From Megalobrama amblycephala (lineage: Eukaryota > Chordata > Actinopteri > Cypriniformes > Xenocyprididae): a DNA stretch of 64,000 nucleotides. Below the pieces are notes generated by a model. That model was given only the letters and a program-made list of their open reading frames with translations. It was not told where the DNA came from and searched no databases. Positions 1 through 10,360 of the stretch are shown here, in pieces. The position numbers and the translations under genes were made by a program. The stretch is taken from positions 3,200,001 through 3,264,000 of the forward strand of contig NC_063061.1 in NCBI RefSeq assembly GCF_018812025.1, read 5' to 3'. How positions within the stretch are numbered: position 1 is the stretch's first letter; each line of letters opens with the position of its first letter.

Positions 1-436
1 AGCATACCAAATAGACGTTTGAATGAGAGACCCAAGCCACACCAGAATGATATACATTCATGCAATTAAATAATCCATTAGAAATCAGATTAATGTCTCA
101 ACTGGACTAAACTAAACACCTGAATCAATCCCATTGAGCTCAGCCTGAATGATCATTTTGATCAATCATTTTGATCGGATTGGAAGGGGTAGTGTAGATC
201 TGAAATAATCTGGTCAATAAGAAAAAAAATAAGCACATAAACACTTAAAACCGTCTAGTTTCTATCGGATTCAAAAATACCTTGTGCGTGTGCAGTGATT
301 TTTATGTCTCAAAAACATTTATTTACATCTTACAAACTGGACAGGGGAGGAAACTACATTTATTTACAAAATATTTGCTTTAAAATCTCTTCTGTCATAT
401 ATGTTAGCTTTCTTTTTAGATGTCATTGAGGTAAAA
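1..436. other. Non-genic, AT-rich sequence
   Basis: No coding, RNA or repeat structure could be supported here. The stretch lies downstream of spry4, which reads leftwards, and ends at the first copy of the 0.6-0.7 kb repeat family. Confidence 0.5.
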
Positions 437-1050
437 ACAACATGCTGCAGTGAAGACAAATTTTTTTTAGGCCAAAGTTCGCATCACTCTGGTTCCCTTG
501 ACAAAAACCCAGAAGGATTTTTTTTTTCATTGGCGTTTGGATTATTGCAGGAAATAAGCTCTGTGACCAACAAAGATTTATGATTCTTGATAATCTTCAC
601 AAATGAACACAACTTATGAATTTTGAAGCCTAAATAGAAAGTAAAAATCTAAAAGTAGGCTGTAAATAAACTACACCATGGTTGCATGACTTCAACATCT
701 TTAATTAAAAACCTTTTTCCCTGAACGTTTGGGTTAGAATAGTTTGCAAGAACACAACGAGTAGATGAGTTTACCTGTTTACCTGTTTCCCGACAACCTC
801 TGTAGTTCCATTTAGCCACTTGTTAGCAATCACCAAGACAAGTAAGCTTTTAAAAATCATATTATTACTGTATTACTGATATATTTTATGTTGTAGAATG
901 AAACATGAAAATATCTTGAGCTTGTGTTCACCACAGGTCTTATTTCAGGCCTTTGGCTTCAGGACAATGGAATCAGAAGTGCTAAAATGCTCAGTTGTTT
1001 CAGAGTTTTGGCCTACAAAATGACGTCATCCCTGCAGCACTCTATTTTAC
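437..1050 (+). repeat. Interspersed repeat family R1, copy 1
   Basis: This copy shares long stretches with the segments at 44795-45526 (same orientation) and 49727-50370 (reverse). Shared landmarks are AGGCCAA near the left end, AATAAGCTCTGTG, GAAGCCTAAAT, and the right end TTGGCCTACAAAA followed by CTGCAGCACTCTAT. The two ends are rough inverted repeats containing TTTGTAGGCCAA, so it looks like a non-autonomous DNA transposon. No coding capacity is visible. The family name is not known to me, and the left boundary is approximate because the first bases are degraded. Confidence 0.6.
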
Positions 1051-1780
1051 TCACGGTAGCTCTGGTGACATTATTGTGGTGACCTTTTCTTGTTCTGAAT
1101 GCAGCGTGATTACATATATAATGCACATGTAAATGAATATGTGAATTGTAAGAGCCATAATTTGAATAATTAAAATGTAACACTAAAAGCAAAAATGTTT
1201 GAGTAGATATTTCAATTTGCTTAGGTTTATGTTATTTATGAACATTCATTGTGCTATTGTCGTTATACCTGTGGTGGGGACTCTGCTATTCTTTATTACT
1301 GAGAAATATATCTTTATTATTATCTTTACAGTTATCGTCCTTGGTGTGAACGGGCCCTTAGATTGACGTGTTCCTTTAAGAAGAAAAAAAAGGAGCAATG
1401 CAGTTTTGACCATTTCTTTAGACTGTGCAAGAACTTTCAGTAAACAACTGAAACCTGAATGAAGACCTGAGTTAATTATTTGCCAAAAAAAAAAAGGATT
1501 ATTGCTACTACATGAATCGAATTGAAGTTTAGAGTCCATATAAACAGCACTTTTTATAATCTGAAATTGGACTGGATTCATTCAGAATGACAAGTTCTAG
1601 TGCATGTAAACATACCTATAGAGACTTGGAGGTGGGCTCTGTTGACCTGGGCCAATATTACACCACCTAGTAACTACCCAGAATAACCTTGAACACCCTA
1701 GTTATTACCCAGAAACCCTAACAACTGCATAGCAACCCATTTAAGTAACAGTCTCTCGCTATATCCAGGGGCCAGTCCAG

Positions 1781-1954
1781 TGTTGTGCTGAATTTCGACC
1801 CCCCTGTCCAATTATTACCCCCCTTGTTGAAGTCGCTACCTGATTGCCTAATCTTAACCCCACCCCTAATCCTAAACCCTTCCCCACACCTACTCCTAAA
1901 CCTATCAATACTAGGGAGTAATAATCTGGCAGGGGGTCGAAATTCGGCACAACA
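1781..1954. mobile_element. Short MITE with 4-bp target duplication
   Basis: The ends are inverted: TGTTGTGCTGAATTTCGACC on the left matches GGTCGAAATTCGGCACAACA on the right with one mismatch. CCAG flanks both sides (1777-1780 and 1955-1958) as a putative target-site duplication. The 174-bp interior is C-rich on the plus strand with repeated CCCCACCCCTAA-like runs. It is non-coding, and the small overlapping reading frames here are chance. The structure suggests a non-autonomous DNA transposon; the superfamily is not assigned. Confidence 0.7.
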
Positions 1955-2508
1955 CCAGGAAACCAGAATTAGAGAAAGGTGAGGTAAATCTTGCCCCCCA
2001 GGTACAGAGGTAGAGCTGATTTTAATCTTATACACCTAGATAATGTTTTTCCATTATGTTTTCACTCAAAATATCATATCTGCCCTTTAGCATCCCATAT
2101 TCAAGACATTTTCAGTTATGGAGAATTATATTTTTGTGCAATAATTACTGAACTGTACAATTATGTACAGTCCCAGGAAAACAATTCCATATATATATAT
2201 GTACTACTCTCATGTCTTTATCATGTAATAAAAATAATTTCAACTCAATATTTAATGTCCATTTATTTGGAAAATAGCCAGCTGATCACTCTGTCTGGAT
2301 TTATATTGCAATAATAACTGTTTAATTGTATTTCTTTGACTAAAATTTTTTTATTTTTTTTTATTTGAATTTGACCCACTTAATGAATGAATGTGAAGAT
2401 TAAATGTTCATGTTTTTCAATAGCATGTTTTGTATGAATGCAAGGACACTGAAGACACAACACAAAGAGTTTTATATTTAACAATATATATTTTCCGATT
2501 TCAATGTA
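1955..2508. other. Non-genic sequence beyond the spry4 3' end
   Basis: AT-rich sequence with no supported feature. It lies past the best candidate polyadenylation signal of spry4, so it is probably intergenic, though a longer spry4 transcript cannot be excluded. Confidence 0.4.
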
Positions 2509-2509
2509 C

Positions 2510-5228
2510 ATTCCGTTTTGACATAAGCTTTTATTCACAAACAAAAGTAGGCATCTAAATAAATACTATATAAAATAGAACTTCAAAATAAATATATCTA
2601 TAAAGGGACATTTTCATATGTGTGAGATTTTTTTTTCTTTTTGCTTTTTTAAACAAAACAAAAGCACATTGCTCTTTTCTTTAATCCTCAACATTAACAA
2701 TGAAGCCAAAAAATAAAAATAAAAATGCAGAGAGTACAAGCCCAGTTTGGAAGGCAGCTTAAAGTGGGTTAAAAAGCACAGGTTTCTAGTGGCCAAGAAA
2801 CTGTACCACAAATAGACATAGCGTCCTGATGAAAATATCTCAGCAATGGGTTGATAGAAGGAAGATCCATGTAGGCCAGATTATTATGCGAACAACCATA
2901 AAGTTTGTATTTTACAGCTGTATCTTTCTCTGTAGTCGAGATGAAAAATAAGGTGGGGCGAAAAAGCAACACCGAATTGGATGGAATGGAATGTTACTTG
3001 AGAGGGATCCCCGTTCCTCCCAGACAAGTTCACGCACAGCAGCTGTATATGTCAATCAAGCACTGAAGATGTTGCACCATTTTAGGAGGAAGGAGGAAAA
3101 ACAAAATGCTTGGCCACATTCGGTAAAAAAAAAAAAAACGTTACTTTGAGCGTGATGAAATGCCGTTCCTTCGGCGAATTCAATTAAATCTACAGTTTCA
3201 GGGGCACTGAGGAACCGGGAATTAGCCTTGCCTCTCTCGTGCTAATGAGGCATGGCTAGCATTAACAGAGGTATTTTTATTGCCTGGCACACTTTTCTAA
3301 ATCAAGTGCTTGTAATTGAAATACCTAAACACCCTACCTTCTATGCCACAGCCACATAATCTTAACCCCCACCCGCCCCCAGCCCTCCCAAAAATATAAT
3401 AATTCATTTATATACTTTTGTACTGAATTGTAATTAAATTGTACCATGCAATTTTCAGGACATTTGAAACATATTTTAAGATAGCTAGTTTCTTGAGACT
3501 ATTTACAAGAATGTGTAACCTGCATAGGTCAAAATCTAAGATATCTATGGTACATTTGCAACTCTTCCCTATGCAGCTATGCAAGCTTCTCCATTCAGAA
3601 CTACTCTGGCACTTATCCACGGGTTAGATTGCAAACTTAAACTTAAACCCTAGCCTTATACATTCAAGACTAAGAACAGTAGTGTATTTCTGCTTTTCTG
3701 ATTTGTGCAACAAGTACAAAGGTTGGAGTTTGTGGGACTAAATGAGCGAGGTCTTACGTTCGGTTTAAATGCGTGAACCGTGGGTTTGTGTTGAGCAGGC
3801 AGAAAACATTCCCTCGTGCTCCAAGACTCTAGGAATCCTGGGAAGTGGAGCAGCGTACCTTTAAGAGCTTCCTGTCCCACTAATTGGCTAAAGTACAACA
3901 ATGCATGCCCAACAAACAATTAGAATTAAAAATGGTCAACGCAAACTCCATGGTGCACTCCTTTGGCAAAATCTCTATACTCTACATATAACAAAAATAT
4001 ATGTGGAGAAAGCAGTTCGATACTAGGGCACATTGATAGAGCGTTGTGTTTGGTGGTGGTATGGTGCGTAGTAAACTAGAGGAACTTTTCCAACTACAGT
4101 GAAACACTTTGTACATGCTACTGTACATAATACTGTGCTTTTGCCTCATTATAACGGTGATACAATCGGCATGTTTAGTTTATTAGCGGCAGAGCAGTAT
4201 AAGCTAACTTTATAGCTTTTCCTTTTCCCATAACTACTGGCCCAATTCTTCTCATAGCTTATGAATGCTTGGTGTCTGAATTGCTGTGTTTTTCCCCAAA
4301 CAATTCCACTGCCTGTTTCCTTATCTTTAGTCACCAAACTAGTTCCAAGCTGAATTCACATGATGTACGTAATTCAGATGAACTGATGATCCCTGAGGTC
4401 ATTGTCTACAACAAATTGAACCGCTAACATTTGGAAGAATCATTATGGAAGTTCATGTATGCTATGGCATGTCATCAAAGGGACTACTTATGAAAGCTAT
4501 TTGCCGTCGAAAACAAACAATCTGTCCCCACAGAAGATAGAAACATCCTGCCACGCTGTTATGGGTGGTCACCAATGTCTTTCGCAATAGTACACATTGC
4601 ATTTAAGGGAACTTAGAATCCTTCAATGAAACGAAATTACCTCCTATGTTTGCATTTCAAACAACAGAAGAAATAAAGCTCTATAACAAGCTTGTAAATG
4701 TACTGTGCAGAGATGAAGTCTGGTTATTTTGATTGTGACGTGTTATCAGCTTGGAATTCGCTGCAACCTTTCTGCAGTGCCAAGATCCGGAGAGGGATTG
4801 CCAAAGTATAGAGTGTTCTTGAATGGGTGATATTTACTTTGACTTTTCAAAGCCACCCAAAGAGAAAATAAACATCAGAGGAGAGATTGGAATCTTTCAA
4901 AAAAAGACATTTTGCTCAAATGCAGCATTCTGTGTTAGCAAGTTCTTTTACTAGGGGCTGAAATGGCAAATACTTTGATCCCACGGCCATCATGAGAACC
5001 CCAGGAGAAGAAAATGCAGGCCTCGTCCTCTCTGTAGCACTTTATAAACAAGTCAAATAATGATTTGTGCCCGTTTGGTCAGTCAAACACTGCTACTGAT
5101 TTACGCCAGAATACCTTGAGCGTGAGGATAATGCGTGAACCTTAAGTACCATGATTTTGGGAAGTACACCACCACTGGAGAGGGTCCTGCAAACTTTGCT
5201 CACGAGTCTCTCCGTTCCTGGCACACCA
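2510..5228 (-). other. spry4: Probable spry4 3' untranslated region
   Basis: About 2.7 kb follow the spry4 stop codon with no reading frame of interest and no recognised transposon. Long AU-rich 3' UTRs are usual for sprouty genes. The leftmost good polyadenylation hexamer on the minus strand, AATAAA, is at 2530-2535, which would place the cleavage site near 2510. The end is inferred; transcript evidence would fix it. Several small reading frames (for example at 3656-3919) are treated as chance. Confidence 0.45.
2530..2535 (-). terminator. spry4: Candidate polyadenylation signal of spry4
   Basis: TTTATT on the plus strand reads AATAAA on the minus strand. It is the candidate chosen for the end of the spry4 3' UTR because no repeat intervenes between it and the stop codon. 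Other hexamers could be used. Confidence 0.3.
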
Positions 5229-6164
5229 TCATGAGGCCTGTTTTTCCAGCTGACAGGCCTTGACCTCTGCCACCTTGCAGGTCTGGGTGCTTTTGCAGCG
5301 GCAGCCCGGGCGGCTGACACCATCGTAGCACTTCTGCGAAAGCTTGGCGCAACCAGTGGCAGGCAAATAGCACATCAGGCAGGGCAGCACCAAAGAAACG
5401 GCCGCCATGAAGGACCAGCGTGCGCAACAGTTCGAGTGCGAGCAGGAGCACGGCTTGTCAGCACAGGAGCCTTCCTCGTCCTCATCAGTGCAGTGGTAGA
5501 AGACGCCCTTGACTAGACACATGCAAGTGACAGAGTCCACTAGGTTCTGCGCTGAGCACAGGCACTCTTGGTTGCAAACCCAACAAGAGGGCAGGGCCCG
5601 AGGCAACGTGCACTCCGTGCATCGGCATTTGCCGCACTTCTCGCACAATGGCACGTGCTTCTTCTCCACCGGCAAGGCCGCCACTGCCTTCATGTTCTGA
5701 GTCTTGGAGCTCAGCACCTTGGGTTGCTCTGCACCTAGGGTCCTGCCATGGCCATTGCCAGTAGTGTATGGATCCACAACAGGAGGGGGAGCTGCATGGT
5801 CCAGCAGCCGTTGGTCGGAGGAGGTGCTGCTGCTGCTGCTGATGGAGCTGGGCCGACCACTGAATGAAATCCAAGGATGTGTGGTGGCATCCGGGACCTC
5901 GCAGCGGGACAGATGTGGATGGTGTGGGGCTCCCAGCAGGACTTCCTGCCCCCTCGTGCTTGCCTTGTGGCTCGGCGGCTGTTGTGAGATCACAGCAGGG
6001 GTGTCGATGTAGTCATTCTCCAAATGTAAAGATTTCATTTGGTCAATGGGGTAGATAGTTAATGGGTGCTGAAGCCGTCCGTAGGGAACGCGGCTGTCCA
6101 GCAAAGGCTGAACCATGATGGAGGAGGAGACTCCAGGAATGTGGTGAGGAACCCTTGACTCCAT
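5229..6164 (-). CDS. spry4: Sprouty homolog 4 (FGF/RTK signalling inhibitor)
   Basis: A 311-residue protein encoded in one uninterrupted exon, as is normal for sprouty genes. Sprouty proteins are induced by FGF and other receptor tyrosine kinases and inhibit Ras-MAPK signalling at the plasma membrane. Visible features are the N-terminal block MVQPLLDSR (17-25), the SH2-domain-binding tyrosine in ENDYID (Tyr52), a serine-rich stretch GRPSSISSSSSTSSDQRLLD (103-122), and a Cys-rich sprouty domain at about 174-292. That domain contains CEKCGKCRCTEC, LPSCWVCNQECLCSAQ, FYHCTDEDEEGSCADKPCSC and LPCLMCYLPATGC. The start is chosen because the family-typical N-terminus follows it and a splice acceptor lies about 45 bases upstream. 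The length is close to human SPRY4 (about 299 residues). The WISFSGRPSS block and the fgf1 neighbour favour spry4 over spry1 or spry2. I see no frameshift or missing key residue. Confidence 0.95.
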   Translation of the reverse strand: MESRVPHHIPGVSSSIMVQPLLDSRVPYGRLQHPLTIYPIDQMKSLHLENDYIDTPAVISQQPPSHKASTRGQEVLLGAPHHPHLSRCEVPDATTHPWISFSGRPSSISSSSSTSSDQRLLDHAAPPPVVDPYTTGNGHGRTLGAEQPKVLSSKTQNMKAVAALPVEKKHVPLCEKCGKCRCTECTLPRALPSCWVCNQECLCSAQNLVDSVTCMCLVKGVFYHCTDEDEEGSCADKPCSCSHSNCCARWSFMAAVSLVLPCLMCYLPATGCAKLSQKCYDGVSRPGCRCKSTQTCKVAEVKACQLEKQAS

Positions 6165-6210
6165 CTGTAGGTTATGTTCCTCATATACCAGAGATCAGCA
6201 TTTAGCACTC
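6165..6210 (-). other. spry4: spry4 5' UTR segment of the coding exon and splice acceptor
   Basis: On the minus strand TTATCTTTGCAG ends at 6211 and is followed by about 46 bases of leader before the ATG. A pyrimidine-containing tract and AG at this position match the known sprouty structure, a non-coding first exon followed by an exon holding the whole reading frame. Confidence 0.6.
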
Positions 6211-7225
6211 CTGCAAAGATAACAGCACAACTTAGTACTGAAAAGCACCCTCATGGGATTCTAAACACACTTCTTTTTTTTTTTTTTCTTTCTTGCAGAT
6301 TACAAAGATTGGTTTGTGTGTTGGAAACGCAAGCACATCTAAAATAAAGTGCAAAATGGAGCTTGAAAATTACACTGGGTTAATTGTAATTCGTTATTAG
6401 AAGTAAAACAGAGAACGTGTTTAAACCTTCACTTCAATAATCAGATTTATTAGTATTAGTTGAAGTACAAGCCCGCACTAGTGTTCTGAAGGGAGGGGCT
6501 TATTCAGAATAAAACATACACAAGTTAAGTAAACCATAAATTAAGATTTACAGCTTTTCTAAAACGATTAAGTTACAAGTTGGTGAAGTCAAACCGGGAT
6601 TAATTATGATTAATTTGACGTTATTAAGGGTAGAAATCCTCTCTTCAACGCAGCTGCACGTTTGAAACAGTTAATCCAGTGAAATAATTTCGTTGGACGG
6701 TCCTGTAAAACATTACACAGGCTATCTCTATGTGTTTGCTCCAGAGCGCTGAATAAAACTGTGTGTGATGTAACAAAATCAACCTGTTGCAGGATTTTTG
6801 CGTGAGCTATCCGATATATTGAAGTGGCACAGACTGGTTTCGTTGCGAACTAAGGGCTTCTCTTATAAGCAAGCAAGCAGCCTCTAAAGTACTGTCGTCT
6901 ATTAAAACGACAATGTACATGCTGGCGTGCCTCACTTACAGTTTCATACAAAGCAATCTACATTCAAACGGCGTTTTTCATTTTTACTAGAGTCGAAAAA
7001 CGATTATTCTCTGACTAATCTCCGTTTTACTGTTTTACGCATTAAAACAGTGTTAATGGTTAAGATGATATAGCGAATGCGCGAGCTGCAGTGAAGCGTC
7101 ACGCGATGATATTCGACAGAACGCGAACAAACGCTCTGCTGCAAATGGCACGGAATCGTGATACGCAACACGAAATACTGTGTTCATATGAAACGACGTG
7201 TATACGGTTAACCTAGAATTCTCAC

Positions 7226-7330
7226 CTTGCTCTACGCGTACATTTCATTCTTAAATCGCCCACGACCCTGTCGTGGTTACTGTCCGTAGTTAAATATTTA
7301 CACAAGGCACATACACCTACAATGCGTTGC
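7226..7330 (-). promoter_or_regulatory. spry4: Candidate non-coding first exon and promoter region of spry4
   Basis: A splice donor, CAAG followed by GTGAGA on the minus strand, lies at 7221-7226, giving an intron of about 1.0 kb to the acceptor at 6211. The surrounding 6.9-7.3 kb sequence is richer in CpG than its neighbours (for example ACGCGTACATTT and CACGCGATGAT), as expected near a promoter. A second possible donor, ACT followed by GTAAGT, lies near 6935. The exon's outer end is a guess. Confidence 0.35.
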
Positions 7331-7487
7331 TAAAGAACGGCTGTATCGGCGCTTTGTGACAAACCAGCAGCAAAACGACTCGATTCGAAACAAGAATATG
7401 TAACTCCGTGTTATAGCGTTGTCTTTGACATTTGTATTATAGTTGTATTATAATATTATATTACAAAAAAGCAGTAGAGGACATTAG

Positions 7488-7489
<2 letters not shown>

Positions 7490-7536
<47 letters not shown>
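7490..7536. repeat. (AT)n microsatellite
   Basis: A run of about 23 alternating TA dinucleotides. Both strands show spurious Ile-Tyr reading frames through it. Confidence 0.95.
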
Positions 7537-7537
<1 letters not shown>

Positions 7538-7743
7538 TAAAAAACGAAAAACTCACTTGTATTAGAAAAGAGATCATTTCCTTCTCAGATGAACAGATTA
7601 TTGCGATATATTCCAATAGATAGATCCAAACGAAGCCACGAAGGAAAAAATCCGGACGACTATCCGTGCGATGTGCACTGCAGTAAGGACACAGTCTTCT
7701 TCTCCATACGATGTTGCAACTACATGAGGGAAATGGCTTTTTA

Positions 7744-7898
7744 TGAATGGGAGGGTAAGAAACGTACTGCGCAGATGCTTTGACAGATTTTTTTTGTGAA
7801 TGGGAGGGCATTACGACTCGAGGGTTACACTTTTATGAATGGGAGAGCTCCGGATTTTACGGCGCATGCGCCATTTCAAGATTTCATGAATGGAAGAA
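7744..7898 (+). repeat. Four short direct repeats TGAATGGGAG upstream of spry4
   Basis: TGAATGGGAGGG occurs at 7744-7755 and 7797-7808, TGAATGGGAGAG at 7835-7846 and TGAATGGAAGAA at 7887-7898. Spacings are 53, 38 and 52 bases. They sit about 0.5 kb upstream of the candidate spry4 first exon, next to a GCGCATGCGC palindrome (7862-7871). They may be a degraded minisatellite or clustered binding sites; the sequence alone cannot tell. Confidence 0.5.
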
Positions 7899-7899
7899 T

Positions 7900-9640
7900 G
7901 GGGGGCTTTTCGTCACAAGGGCAATGCCAAAGCGGATTACATGAAGAAGGCGGCTACAACTGCTTTACTTCATGTTTTCCATACATTGCCTTATGTGTGT
8001 CTTCTTGAGGTCCCGACCTGCTATGGTATGGAAGTACGTTCTTTTGAAAATAAATTTAAGGCAAAAAATTGAACTGCGTCATCTGTTATTGTTTGATATG
8101 ACGCACTGGGAATGTAAAATTGCAGGATAGTGAAGATAAGGTTTTAGTCCAAAACACTTCCGAGTTTCATCACCACGGGTTAATTTGTAAGCTTCGAGCG
8201 CACTTTATCCTCATTTTGGGTAATCAGAAAACAGGTCAGACTCAGGAACATGCTTAAAATGGGGGATGAAAGAAAGAGAGAGCGAGAGTTTAATCGGTCA
8301 CATTTTGATTTCCCATTTCCAATTTGATTGAGCTCGCGCACTGGAGTAGCAAAAACACGTTTATGACGCAGCAGCATGAGGTCATGCAGGATCAACAAAA
8401 GAACAGGATGTTGTCGATTTGTAACGATCCCACAAGCAGGAAATGTGTGTGAATTTCCTTTTTAACATCCCCCTGTCTGCCCTTCCCCCTACGGATAATT
8501 CCCAGCTTGTGGCTTGACTAATGCTGTCAAATGTTAATGGGCAGCCTCTACATTAGCACACATTTCCATAACAACATCTGCTTTCATATTAAAAATACAA
8601 TCACATTATTTGATGTGCTAAATTTAGGTAAGAAAGGTTTTCATTATTATTATAGCTTTGTTGTAGGTAGGCTAAAAAATATTGTGCTACAATGAAGCAT
8701 GTCTCTCTTAGAAAAAAAAGAACACTTTCAATATTGTTTAGATGAAAACCTCAGGGAATGAGAAAGAGCTAAATATAGTGCATAGACTCTTTGAACACAG
8801 TGTGTTCTCCATTTGGTGCAATTGACCACAAACTGAGAACAGGATTATCAAATGGGGCAATTTAACATCTCCAATACACAATGAGTTCATCCATACCATG
8901 GAAATCCTTCAGCCTAATGTCATATAAATCTAATGATGAATGGTTTGTTTGTTTATTTATTTACATTCTTCCTAATGTCAAATGACTCACGTCACGGATT
9001 AATGGATTATTTATTCATTAATTTATTCATTCATGTTCTGCTTTTCTGACTTGAACCTTTAGTTTGTAACTCCAAAAATTATCACCCTCAGTAGCTTTTC
9101 TTTGTAAATGAAAGCAGCACATAATTTGAGTATAATTTTTCATCCCTAACTTATATTTGTGCTGTTGCTTTTAGGCTAGACTTGACTAGTGACCTGATTT
9201 AAAAAGCAGCAGCCTGTGGCCAATTGGGGGGTCCCTCAGCTTCAAGCCAAGCCCACAGGAAGGAGCTTGTGTGAGGGATATATGCAGAGAATGCAAGCCT
9301 TTGGAGATGTGGGCCTGTGTGGGAAGAAGGGGAAGGCCCCTTCTGGTCCCCTGCTGATAGAGAGGGGGAAAGCCGAGCTCTTGGTGAGATGGTGACCCTC
9401 GACCCTTCTTCAGAGAACTGACAGGAGCGGCCCTGAACTCTCACCCATGGGACAAACTAGCGATGAAGCGTGACCTGTTGCTGGGGGCGTGGACCTGCCA
9501 TTCAGGCCGCAAGCATTCTGGGCATTCCACGCGTCATTCCCCTTACATAGCAGACTTCCCCCTCCCATGAGAACCCACTCCAGTATCCAAATCACAAAGA
9601 CCCCCCCATCACAAATTTCCCATTCCTCACCATCAATGCT
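7900..9640. other. Upstream flank of spry4, no gene seen
   Basis: No coding region is supported. The part at about 8440-8600 is unique, compositionally balanced and free of obvious repeats, with TAATGCTGTCAAATGTTAATG at its core, so it could be a conserved non-coding element. The small reading frames at 9199-9595 have no recognisable domain. Confidence 0.4.
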
Positions 9641-9641
9641 A

Positions 9642-10360
9642 TCACTTTAAACCCTAATGTTCAAAATAACTAATTGGTTTGAGTAGGACAAACTTAAATT
9701 AAGCAAATTAGTTATCAAATTAATATAACAAATGAACTTTTATGAGTATTTAGCACTTTCTTTCTTTCTCTTTCAAGTTCACAGAACTGATATATTTAAA
9801 GTAAACTGAACTGTTTCATTGTTTTGAGTTTTATGAACTTATCTTTTAATTTAGAAGAACTTAAGTTTAACTGAAACTGGGCTGGGATTTCCCTCCATGC
9901 TTTGCCCATGACAGTCAAAAGGGTAGTAATTGCTAAAATTAAGTGTTATATAAGATTAATGTTGGATGATTTACTGGTGATTCATGTTTTGTTATGCTAA
10001 TTTAGAAGATTTTCGGTTAATGTGGGTTTTTGGGGAGTTACTATCATGTGGAGCATGTGGCTTGGTTTGAGAGCAAGTATGTTAAATGTTTTATATTTCT
10101 GCCCTCATTATATATACCATTATTAACATGTTAGCAAATTAGCATTTTTTGAATTAGCTATTTTAGCTAGCTACACTAATAAAAATGTTCACATTGAGGT
10201 TACATGAAAATTTTAAGTTAAATGTATGGATTAGTGTAGTCAAACATTTCAAGTTAAGAACAATTAAAATGTATATTTACAAAATAAAAGTTCTGCTTAC
10301 TTAAACGTACTTAAATTTTGAAATTCAAACTGATCGCCTCAAATTCGGGCTTACAGTGTA
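9642..10360. mobile_element. TACACTGTAAA-type MITE, longer copy
   Basis: The right end TTACAGTGTA and long internal stretches (CAAAATAACTAATTGGTTTG, GAGTATTTAGCACTTTCTTT) match the copy at 18421-18893. The copy is internally expanded and its left end is eroded. It is non-coding. Confidence 0.55.

Noticed and set aside
5485..5874. 129-codon frame overlapping spry4
   Set aside because: Out-of-frame shadow of the spry4 coding exon; its poly-Gln run is the serine-rich stretch of spry4 read in another frame.
5704..6012. 102-codon plus-strand frame within spry4
   Set aside because: Antisense shadow of the spry4 coding sequence.
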